A stretch of 8,478 nt of DNA. Source: Thermodesulfovibrionia bacterium (lineage in GTDB: Bacteria; Nitrospirota; Thermodesulfovibrionia; UBA6902). Position 1 is the first letter of the stretch; each line of letters begins with the position of its first letter. Location of the stretch: the NCBI GenBank assembly GCA_947258735.1, contig CAMYJJ010000130.1:1-8478 (forward strand). Reading direction: 5' to 3'. This document shows positions 1-5,573 of this stretch, in pieces. The notes under the pieces were generated by a model. It ran no database searches. It worked only from the letters and a program-made list of their open reading frames with translations, and had not been told where the DNA came from. The translations under genes and the position numbers were made by a program.

Positions 1-1954
1 CTATTGTTGAAGGTGTATCTATCACAGTACAATAAAAGTCTGAGCCGAAGCAGATGATAGCCCCAAAAATCCCCGCATTTGAGGCATATATGAGCTCATC
101 GCTCCCTAATTCGAGATAAGTTATGTGTGTTTTATCGTCTGCATCTACCGCTATGGAAAAGTCGCTGCTTCCGATCGTTGAAAATGATACACCACCGGAG
201 TACTGAAGTGTACCCCCTGATGATACATAGAGGATGTGAGCCTGGGCTGCGCCATCCACTGCTATTGCTGTAGTCGGATTCGGATTAGGCCCGCCAGCTG
301 TGCCGAACTCACTACTGCTCCAGTTACCCGTACCACCTGAGTTGTCTTTTATTGCATGTCTGAGATGAAAGTGGTCCAAAATACCTAGAGAGCATAACGG
401 AGTTAAAACAGGATCCTCAGTAAAAAACTCTCCATAACTTATATGTATATCACCTGCAGAATCGACAGCTATAGAAGCGCCGAAACCAACTGAGCCAGAT
501 GAACAGTCAGGATCGCCTGAACCGGTCGGTCCAGTTTGAGCCACTTCTGACACCCAGACACCGGATGCATTTGTGGCGTATTTAAGATCTTCGCCTTCCT
601 GGTAGGCAATATGCAGATTGCCCTGAGAGTCAATACCCATTGAGGGGTATGAAACAGTACCGCTGATCGCGGTGGTAATTGTCCATTGGTGATCAACGGT
701 GAACGGGTCACAGTCGTCATCTAAGCCATTATAGAATGTCTCGGATGCACCCGGGTTGACCGTTCCATCAGTATAGTCACAGTCGTCACCGCCGAGTATT
801 GCAGAATCACCGTCCCATCCGCCCACTGGATCAATGGTGCAGATTACATAATTGTCACCGTCCTGGTCTTCTTCAATTGAAATTGGGGTCACGTCCCTTA
901 CTGCCATGGCATAAGAATCCGGATAATCGAAACAACCATGTATATGCTGAGCATTACTCAGATTATGAAACGCGTAGATCCACCCTCCCGACGCGTAGTA
1001 AATATAGTTCTGCAGGTCAGTGAATGGTCCATAAATTCCCCCATTGGGGCTTATTCCTTCTACTTGGTTCAAGTGCCCGAGTTCGCTGTCGAAACAGCCG
1101 CCGCCAGAACATGGTCCGGAACCGTCAGAATTCAGGGCCGAGGGCAGTCTCCAGTTGTTATAGCCCAGCGTGTTGGCGGTGTTCAAATCATTAATCCAAG
1201 TATCGGCAGCCGAACAACTCCCTGGTACAACGCTGTAATCATAGTACATCATTCCCCTGTCGGTGTCCGTGATCGTGTCGTCCGGGTTGTCAACGAGGGC
1301 CGGATAAATCATACTGCCGTCGCAGTCATTATCCTGACCGTCGCACAATTCCGGCGCTCCCGGATAGACAGTAGCATCATTGTCATCACAGTCGTCACCC
1401 CCTTCAGCAGAATCATAATAACCATCCGCATCAAAATCCGACATATTTCGTACCGCAATGGCATAACCCCAGGGATTATACGTACAAGTATGTTGGTGCT
1501 GATCACCTGAATGAAATGCAAATATCCATGCACTGCCTAGTGCCCCGGCCGATTGAGTCCAGTACCAGCTATATATATCATTGTAAAGTGGGAAACTAGT
1601 AAAGGGTCCCGTAATTTCGGTCGTAATACCCTCGCCATAATATAAGTTGCCAAGCTCACTGCCTGCACAGTTTTCCCCGCTGCAGGTATCAGAATTGGGC
1701 AGCCGCCAGTCGGTATAACCTGAATAAGTCAGATTATCAGCCCAGGTATAAGCAGCGTTGCAGTCAGCCGACAAATAACTGGAGTCATACCACATAAGAC
1801 CGGTATCCGTATCAATTATCGTGCCGTTTTCCTGGTCAATAAGCACTGCAATTGGATTATCCCCTGATACAAGAAAGGTGAAAACAATAATTACTGAACA
1901 GAAAAAAATTAGTTTTTTGAAAAAAAGCCCCTTTTGTATATTTAATGTCAGCAT
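1..1954 (-). CDS. Exported protein with tandem Lcl (DUF1566) + MopE-like metal-binding units and beta-propeller-like repeats (3' end outside window)
   Basis: The frame is open from the ATG at 1954 to the left edge: 651 codons with no stop, so the C-terminus is missing. Residues 1-31 are a signal peptide (KK, then a hydrophobic run ending LVSG). Two Lcl-type domains follow (about 35-171 and 220-355), with the hallmarks GLMWY, DWRLPN (82-87), SELGNL and YAIAVR in copy 1, and NNWRLP, SELGHL and YAMAVR in copy 2. Each is followed by an Asp/Cys-rich MopE-like putative metal-binding motif. Copy 1 is intact (GGDDCDD 185-191, PGAPELCDG 198-206, DNDCDG 208-213); copy 2 is degenerate. Residues 424-651 carry at least four repeats of the form IAVD-x5-HI-x-Y followed by L-x-Y(A/S), read as beta-propeller blades. 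A G-rich SD (GGGGGGA) precedes the ATG. Ligand and function are unknown; Lcl domains are often on surface proteins. The gene is separate from the upstream operon. Confidence 0.88.
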   Translation of the reverse strand, partial: MLTLNIQKGLFFKKLIFFCSVIIVFTFLVSGDNPIAVLIDQENGTIIDTDTGLMWYDSSYLSADCNAAYTWADNLTYSGYTDWRLPNSDTCSGENCAGSELGNLYYGEGITTEITGPFTSFPLYNDIYSWYWTQSAGALGSAWIFAFHSGDQHQHTCTYNPWGYAIAVRNMSDFDADGYYDSAEGGDDCDDNDATVYPGAPELCDGQDNDCDGSMIYPALVDNPDDTITDTDRGMMYYDYSVVPGSCSAADTWINDLNTANTLGYNNWRLPSALNSDGSGPCSGGGCFDSELGHLNQVEGISPNGGIYGPFTDLQNYIYYASGGWIYAFHNLSNAQHIHGCFDYPDSYAMAVRDVTPISIEEDQDGDNYVICTIDPVGGWDGDSAILGGDDCDYTDGTVNPGASETFYNGLDDDCDPFTVDHQWTITTAISGTVSYPSMGIDSQGNLHIAYQEGEDLKYATNASGVWVSEVAQTGPTGSGDPDCSSGSVGFGASIAVDSAGDIHISYGEFFTEDPVLTPLCSLGILDHFHLRHAIKDNSGGTGNWSSSEFGTAGGPNPNPTTAIAVDGAAQAHILYVSSGGTLQYSGGVSFSTIGSSDFSIAVDADDKTHITYLELGSDELIYASNAGIFGAIICFGSDFYCTVIDTPSTI

Positions 1955-2018
1955 ATTTCCCCCCAGGAAAGCAAGTCTGTACAGTCGTGTATTTATATGA
2001 CGTTTAAATCTATGATTT

Positions 2019-2040
2019 ATTACCTTTGCGAAAAGATAAT
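2019..2040 (-). promoter_or_regulatory. Leader hairpin, 9-bp stem, tetraloop UCGC
   Basis: On the minus strand the arms are ATTATCTTT and AAAGGTAAT around the loop TCGC. Eight Watson-Crick pairs plus one U-G pair form in minus-strand RNA; the plus-strand equivalent would have an A-C mismatch. It sits 64 nt upstream of the ATG and has no U-tract after it, so it is not an intrinsic terminator. Confidence 0.45.
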
Positions 2041-2063
2041 TTTGAGCCCGAATATAATAAGTG

Positions 2064-2087
2064 GTGAAAACGAAGAACAATTTTCAC
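2064..2087 (-). promoter_or_regulatory. Leader inverted repeat GTGAAAA-N10-TTTTCAC
   Basis: This is a perfect 7-bp inverted repeat separated by 10 nt, symmetrical on either strand. It could be an RNA hairpin in the leader or a protein-binding site in DNA; the sequence cannot tell which. Confidence 0.35.
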
Positions 2088-2101
2088 GAGCAAAGCAATA
2101 C

Positions 2102-2114
2102 GTACCACAGGTAC
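2102..2114 (-). repeat. Short hairpin GTACC-N3-GGTAC
   Basis: A perfect 5-bp stem with a 3-nt loop lies in the leader upstream of the Lcl/MopE-like gene. It is weak alone and is listed because it sits in a run of such structures. Confidence 0.25.
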
Positions 2115-2142
2115 ATGCTTCTTCTCTGTATATAAAGAAAAC

Positions 2143-2161
2143 TAACTTCGCGAAATTGTTA
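2143..2161. promoter_or_regulatory. Possible operator: dyad centred on TTCGCGAA
   Basis: An 8-bp perfect palindrome TTCGCGAA (2147-2154) is extended by outer arms TAAC (2143-2146) and GTTA (2158-2161), with three unpaired bases on one side. It lies at about +8 to +26 relative to the predicted start of transcription, where a repressor could act. As RNA it could instead fold as the first leader hairpin. No regulator gene is in the window. Confidence 0.3.
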
Positions 2162-2175
2162 AGTGGGAATGAATA

Positions 2176-2204
2176 AGTTTAATGTATACCGCTAAAGCTG
2201 TCAA
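2176..2204 (-). promoter_or_regulatory. Sigma70-type promoter for the Lcl/MopE-like gene
   Basis: On the minus strand, a consensus -35 box TTGACA (2204-2199) is followed by a 17-bp spacer and a -10 box TAAACT (2181-2176, 4 of 6 matches). An AT-rich tract lies just upstream, as in UP elements. The start would fall near 2169, about 215 nt before the ATG. This is the best promoter-like site in the gap. Confidence 0.55.
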
Positions 2205-2231
2205 TAAAAAAATGATAAAAAACCCGACCGT

Positions 2232-2245
2232 TAAAAATATTTTTA
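2232..2245. repeat. 14-bp AT palindrome upstream of the promoter
   Basis: TAAAAATATTTTTA is a perfect palindrome 27 bp upstream of the -35 box. On the minus strand it is followed by ACGGTCGGG and a T6 run, so it could contribute to weak termination, DNA bending or promoter stimulation. AT-only palindromes arise easily by chance. Confidence 0.25.
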
Positions 2246-2306
2246 TAAATAATAAGGCCATAAAATATTCGACATCATTTTAATCTCTTAATGTAGTTCC
2301 CAGCGG

Positions 2307-2362
2307 GATTACGGTGCCATAATGAATTCTCCTAAGGAAGTCAGCCAGGGTATGCCGTAATC
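2307..2362. repeat. Imperfect inverted repeat after the operon's last gene
   Basis: The arms GATTACGG (2307-2314) and CCGTAATC (2355-2362) pair over 8 bp. After a 3-nt bulge, CATA (2318-2321) pairs with TATG (2351-2354). The loop is 29 nt and itself contains CCTAAGG. It begins 14 nt after the stop codon at 2377 and has no T-tract, so it is more likely a 3'-end stabilising structure or a decayed small repeat than an intrinsic terminator. Confidence 0.35.
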
Positions 2363-2376
2363 ACATGAGAACAAAC

Positions 2377-3486
2377 CTATTGAAGGATAACCCTGTCCAT
2401 TTCCCTGATCTCGTTGAGCCTGCCGCTGATCAGCTCAGCCTTTGACATGTCTGGCAGGACCTGTGTAATCCTGGCATAGCCGAGTATGAGACTGTTCATC
2501 TTCGAATCATTTTCCCGATAGATAATAAGCCTGCCGCGAAGAGGAATTGCATTCCTGCCGAGGTCAGTAAAGATATGCCTGTCCGTGCGTTTGATGACAA
2601 CACCCCGCCGCATCGGAAAGTCATTATGAAATTGAACAGCCATTGCATTCGCAAGATATGCGAGCGCCTCGAATCCTTTGAGTCTGGAATAGGTTTTTTC
2701 AGTCGCCATAATTTCAGATGTCTCCGTGTCGATAATCCTGCCAACCAATTCCGTGCCGCTCCCGGTATCTATAATGCTGCCAATTATGATTGCCTGAGCA
2801 GACATTATCCTTCCCATCTTCACGGCCGCATTCTGATCAACTAAATGCGTAAGGCTGAGTTGCTGCTCTTCCAATATTCTACTCATGAGAGACCTGTCTG
2901 TAAGCTGAAAGCGGTTTTGCTTTTGCAATGCCATCACAAGAAGATCCATAAAAAGTGAACTCTCTTCAGTAACAGTACCATTTTTCTCAAAGGGGTACAC
3001 TGCTATTCTCATGCGCTCTTCAATGATCTCTTTTGGTAACTGAGAAAACCCCGGATTTTCTCTATAGACAGTAATTTCTTTTTCAGTTGCATTTCCCTTG
3101 GCGTCAATTGCCTTAATAGTTACGGTATTTTCCCCTTCAAGGAGGTTAACAAGATGGCTGAATACAATGCTCCGGGCGGCACTGTTCAGAATTGAGGTAT
3201 TGTTTAGAGCCAGTGTTTCAATCAAGCTTGAGTCAGTAACTTTTCCTTCAATATATATCTGCTCTGTATAGACTGTGCGGTTAACGGACAATTCCTGCAG
3301 CTCTATATGAGGAGGCTGCCGGTCTTTTTCCCCAACAAGAGAGTCAAGAATGCCCTTCCCTGAAGCAGGCCCTGCAGAAGGGATATTATCGTCCGCCGAT
3401 AGTACGCTTGTATCATTCCAGAACTGTGTCAACACAACCAGCAAGAACAGTATAAATATAAGAAAATATTTAAAATAATTTTTCAT
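2377..3486 (-). CDS. Exported protein: one Ig-like domain + CsgG/FlgT-like C-terminal module
   Basis: The protein has 369 residues from the ATG at 3486. A TTG two codons upstream (3492) lies only 3 nt from the SD, whereas this ATG has TAAGGA 9 nt upstream. Residues 1-31 form a signal peptide or N-terminal anchor (KNYFKYF, long hydrophobic run, LSA at 29-31); there is no lipobox. Residues 57-142 are an Ig-like domain (IYIEGKVTD, LLEGENTVTIKAID, KGN). Residues 158-290 resemble CsgG (MRIAVYPFE, NRFQLTDRSLMSRILEEQ, VKMGRIMSAQAIIIGS, IIDTETSEIM). Residues 294-368 are a small beta domain like the FlgT C-terminus (GVVIKR, FTDLG, LIIYRE, MDRVILQ). It is closest in plan to the lipoprotein encoded upstream and lacks that protein's TPRs and two of its Ig domains. 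Probably periplasmic; the exact role is unknown. Confidence 0.85.
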   Translation of the reverse strand: MKNYFKYFLIFILFLLVVLTQFWNDTSVLSADDNIPSAGPASGKGILDSLVGEKDRQPPHIELQELSVNRTVYTEQIYIEGKVTDSSLIETLALNNTSILNSAARSIVFSHLVNLLEGENTVTIKAIDAKGNATEKEITVYRENPGFSQLPKEIIEERMRIAVYPFEKNGTVTEESSLFMDLLVMALQKQNRFQLTDRSLMSRILEEQQLSLTHLVDQNAAVKMGRIMSAQAIIIGSIIDTGSGTELVGRIIDTETSEIMATEKTYSRLKGFEALAYLANAMAVQFHNDFPMRRGVVIKRTDRHIFTDLGRNAIPLRGRLIIYRENDSKMNSLILGYARITQVLPDMSKAELISGRLNEIREMDRVILQ

Positions 3487-3495
3487 ACTCAATTG

Positions 3496-3501
3496 TCCTT
3501 A
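3496..3501 (-). promoter_or_regulatory. Ribosome binding site TAAGGA that decides the start at 3486
   Basis: TAAGGA on the minus strand is 9 nt from the ATG at 3486 but only 3 nt from an in-frame TTG at 3492. The spacing favours the ATG and removes two residues from the longest possible frame. Confidence 0.65.
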
Positions 3502-3514
3502 TGCTGCATGCTGG

Positions 3515-3537
3515 ATTACCCGATCAAGTCGGGTAAT
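3515..3537. repeat. Small hairpin repeat (dRS3/NIME-like ATT-n-CCC...GGG-n-AAT type)
   Basis: The arms ATTACCCGA and TCGGGTAAT form a perfect 9-bp stem around a 5-nt loop TCAAG, flanked by CTGG and GACA. This matches the form of the short interspersed palindromes built on CTGGATTCCCG...CGGGAATGACA that are frequent in many proteobacterial and related genomes. It lies in the 80-bp gap between two operon genes and ends 14 nt from the SD of the downstream gene. No T-tract follows on the minus strand, so it should not terminate transcription, though it may affect mRNA stability. The family assignment is from memory of the pattern. Confidence 0.55.
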
Positions 3538-3566
3538 GACAATACAACATTTCTATTAATCCAACA

Positions 3567-5552
3567 CTATTTGGTAATCACCATATCTTGTACTTTAATC
3601 GCATCGGCTGTTTTCCTGTCTAGGAGCCTTGCTTTTGAGAAGCCCTCACTAACTTCTTCAATATTCGCTGCTCCAAGCTTTTCCATATCACTACCAAGAT
3701 ACTTGCCCGTCAGCGGGTGTTTGATCGCTTCTCCTTTTCTATAGATAATGATACCCATGTTACCCTTTATTCCGGAGCTGCTTCCCAGGTCAGTATAGAC
3801 AACGCTGTTATCTCTTTTGATAACGGTCCCCTCAACAAGAGGAAAGCTCCCGGCCACCTTTGAAGCAAGACCATCCATCAGCTGACTTATTGAGTCTGAG
3901 CTCCTGTCTTCACTGTACACATCCTTTACTTCCATGATTTGCGAGGTTTCCGTATTGATCACTCTCGATGTAAACTCGACGGATTTATTGTCTGCTGTCA
4001 CAGAAGTTGCAAGAATAGTGTCTGCTGCCATTAACCTGCCTACTTTTATGGAGTAATTCGGATCAGTAAGTTTCTCTCTTGTAAGTTTCTGTTCAAGAAT
4101 AACCTGTTCCAGTTTCGCTCTCTCGATAATATTGAACCGCTGCTGGTCTACAAAGGACCCGGTTAACTGTTCGTAGGCCAAAAGCTCGATATTAGCTTTC
4201 TCCCTCAGAGAATCAAAAGGCATGATCGACATGCTGATCCTGCTCCCGACCTGCAGAACTTGAGGTATGGTTCGGCGTACAGTAAAAGCTGCAGTAGACC
4301 TGTTACCGGAAGAGTCAAACGCCTCGATATTAATCTCATTGTCCCCCTCATCAAGCCTTACAAGCTTGCTGAAAAATATCTTCTTTCCCTTCCGTGAAAA
4401 AATGTCCCCTTTATTAACGACAATCTGCTCCACCTTCCTGTTGTCTGAGACTTCACCTTCAACGTAGTATTTGTCTATAAAAACAGGCGGCATATCCTCA
4501 GAGTCTTTCAGCTTAATAACAGGCGAGACAGTGTCAGAGGAAAAAAGGTCTGCACCAGCCAACACCAGAAGAACCGGTTCTTCATTTTTATTTAGACTCG
4601 CCAACTCTTTTTCCATATCAATTTCTGCCCTGGTCATATTATTCAGTGTGTCATATGCGTCTATGACCAAAGGAGAAGGCAAAGATTCCCTGGACAAAAT
4701 CAGATCAAAGTCATGGACATCAGAACCATTGACCGTGACGTTTTTTTGGTTAACGACTAATTTATTTATCCCTGTGGAGTCATTGACTGATCCGGTAATT
4801 CGGACAGATGAACCACTGCTGATTTTTTCCTCAACAATATCAAAGATGGTGATGGCAGGCCCCTCCCGGTCGATAGAAATCGCAACTTTTTTAACAGCCG
4901 GACTGCCGAGGAGGTCCTCAGCGCTGACAACGATACTGTTGGTCCCTTCAGAGATATCGACGTTCAATTCAAAATCGATCTCTTTTTGAGCAAGATCAAA
5001 ACGGTACGGTGAGCCATTGATGTTTATCTGCGCGACATAGCCCTCTCCTGTTACTGTTCCTTTCACAAGCTTTGTAAAGTTGTTCAAAGATTCATTGTTA
5101 ACAGGTGTATTGATCACAATTGATGGAGGAGCAATATATTTGCCCTGCTGATCGAGAAATATCTTCCGTGCCTTGTTCAGATAGAAGCTTGCCTTTGCAG
5201 ATTTCTCCTGGGAAATGGATGTTTCCAACTCCCTCATCGCTTCTTCTATTTTTCCGATTTGCAGTAAAGCAATGCCCAGTTCTCTATGAGGGAAGTAGTC
5301 TATGAAGTGCATACCATAGGTCCGGGCCATGCGCTGGTCTCTGTCCCGTTTATCAGATGCCTTCTGTAAGTCATGCAGAGCACGCTTCCATTCACCCTGA
5401 GCAGAGTACTCAATTCCCCTGTCATAGTAGTTGTACCATCTTCCCCTGAAGGTGCCGCTTGAGTTTTTGAGGCTTTTACCAGAAGGGACGCATGAAACCA
5501 CCAATAAAAGCGCTATGAAAAGGCTCACGGCTTTCTGGCATCCTTTTCTCAT
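3567..5552 (-). CDS. TPR / Ig-like lipoprotein with CsgG/FlgT-like C-terminal module
   Basis: The protein has 661 residues. The signal peptide ends in a lipobox, LVVSC, with the lipidated Cys at 21; outer-membrane sorting is likely since residue 22 is Val rather than Asp. Residues 41-135 hold about two TPRs (YYDRGIEYSAQGEWKRAL; HRELGIALLQIGKIEEAM; ASFYLNKARK). Three Ig-like domains follow at about 143-230, 232-315 and 353-428, the third most typical (YYVEGEVSD, LDEGDNEINIEAFDSSGN). Residues 447-577 resemble CsgG (RISMSIMPFD, QRFNIIERAKLEQVILEQ, IKVGRLMAADTILATS, VINTETSQIM). Residues 580-660 are a small FlgT-C-like beta domain (GTVIKR, VYTDLG, GIIIYR, HPLTGKYLG, VQDMVITK). TPR and Ig parts suggest protein docking in the periplasm; the CsgG-like part may oligomerise. 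The gene lies 21 bp after the barrel gene and shares its C-terminal module with both other non-barrel genes of the operon. Confidence 0.88.
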   Translation of the reverse strand: MRKGCQKAVSLFIALLLVVSCVPSGKSLKNSSGTFRGRWYNYYDRGIEYSAQGEWKRALHDLQKASDKRDRDQRMARTYGMHFIDYFPHRELGIALLQIGKIEEAMRELETSISQEKSAKASFYLNKARKIFLDQQGKYIAPPSIVINTPVNNESLNNFTKLVKGTVTGEGYVAQININGSPYRFDLAQKEIDFELNVDISEGTNSIVVSAEDLLGSPAVKKVAISIDREGPAITIFDIVEEKISSGSSVRITGSVNDSTGINKLVVNQKNVTVNGSDVHDFDLILSRESLPSPLVIDAYDTLNNMTRAEIDMEKELASLNKNEEPVLLVLAGADLFSSDTVSPVIKLKDSEDMPPVFIDKYYVEGEVSDNRKVEQIVVNKGDIFSRKGKKIFFSKLVRLDEGDNEINIEAFDSSGNRSTAAFTVRRTIPQVLQVGSRISMSIMPFDSLREKANIELLAYEQLTGSFVDQQRFNIIERAKLEQVILEQKLTREKLTDPNYSIKVGRLMAADTILATSVTADNKSVEFTSRVINTETSQIMEVKDVYSEDRSSDSISQLMDGLASKVAGSFPLVEGTVIKRDNSVVYTDLGSSSGIKGNMGIIIYRKGEAIKHPLTGKYLGSDMEKLGAANIEEVSEGFSKARLLDRKTADAIKVQDMVITK

Positions 5553-5570
5553 GGGATTATCCCTTTCCCT
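5553..5570 (-). promoter_or_regulatory. RBS with overlapping palindrome before the lipoprotein gene
   Basis: On the minus strand AGGGAAAGGG (5570-5561) is a strong SD 8 nt from the ATG. Its last GGG is also the left arm of GGGATAATCCC (5563-5553), which ends directly before the ATG. A GGGA-TAA-TCCC stem would partly hide the SD, but the second SD-like AGGG remains free. Confidence 0.4.
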
Positions 5571-5573
5571 GCG

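Larger units (their letters stand above)
1955..2169 (-). promoter_or_regulatory. Long structured 5' leader of the Lcl/MopE-like gene
   Basis: If transcription starts about 7 nt after the TAAACT box, the leader is near 215 nt, long for a simple 5' UTR. In RNA order it contains an imperfect dyad (2143-2161), a short hairpin (2102-2114), a 7-bp hairpin with a 10-nt loop (2064-2087) and a 9-bp hairpin (2019-2040). The last forms fully only in minus-strand RNA because one pair is U-G. It matches no riboswitch class I can name. Regulation is inferred from the structure alone. Confidence 0.4.
1955..2376. other. 422-bp gene-free region: operon 3' flank, promoter and structured leader
   Basis: No credible coding frame lies here. 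The base composition is clearly AT-richer than the flanking genes. From right to left it holds an inverted repeat directly after the last operon stop, an AT palindrome (2232-2245), a promoter (2176-2204), and a leader of about 215 nt with hairpins before the ATG at 1954. No convincing intrinsic terminator for the upstream operon is visible, so some read-through into the left gene is possible. Confidence 0.8.

Noticed and set aside
469..720. Short minus-strand frame inside the left gene
   Set aside because: It is out of frame with the 651-codon frame, which carries recognisable domains through the same bases.
938..1510. A 190-codon plus-strand open frame opposite the Lcl/MopE-like gene
   Set aside because: It is antisense to clear Lcl and MopE-like motifs, its translation is low-complexity (rich in I, V and R), and it lacks a good SD.
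1890..1935. Homopolymer runs (T6, A6, T7 on the minus strand) in the signal-peptide region as phase-variation sites
   Set aside because: The tracts are short and typical of AT-rich signal-peptide codons (Phe, Lys); the frame is intact.
2019..2060. Resemblance to a c-di-GMP-I (GEMM) riboswitch (GGGCTCAAA, CGCAAAGG)
   Set aside because: The short motifs match only loosely and the aptamer's required stems and tetraloop-receptor arrangement are not seen; CGCAAAGG is part of a simple hairpin instead.
2051..2080. Second promoter candidate, TTGTTC-18-TATATT on the minus strand
   Set aside because: The -35 box matches only 3 of 6 and overlaps the 7-bp inverted repeat; the TTGACA/TAAACT pair upstream is much better.
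2205..2260. Intrinsic terminator for the CHAT operon
   Set aside because: There are T-runs and an AT palindrome, but no GC-containing stem directly before a T-tract on the minus strand.
3487..3492. TTG start two codons upstream for the 369-residue protein
   Set aside because: It is only 3 nt from the SD; the ATG at 3486 has normal spacing.
4471..4989. A 172-codon plus-strand open frame opposite the lipoprotein gene
   Set aside because: It is Ser/Thr/Leu-rich antisense to the Ig-like domains, with no recognisable motif; a shadow of the real gene.
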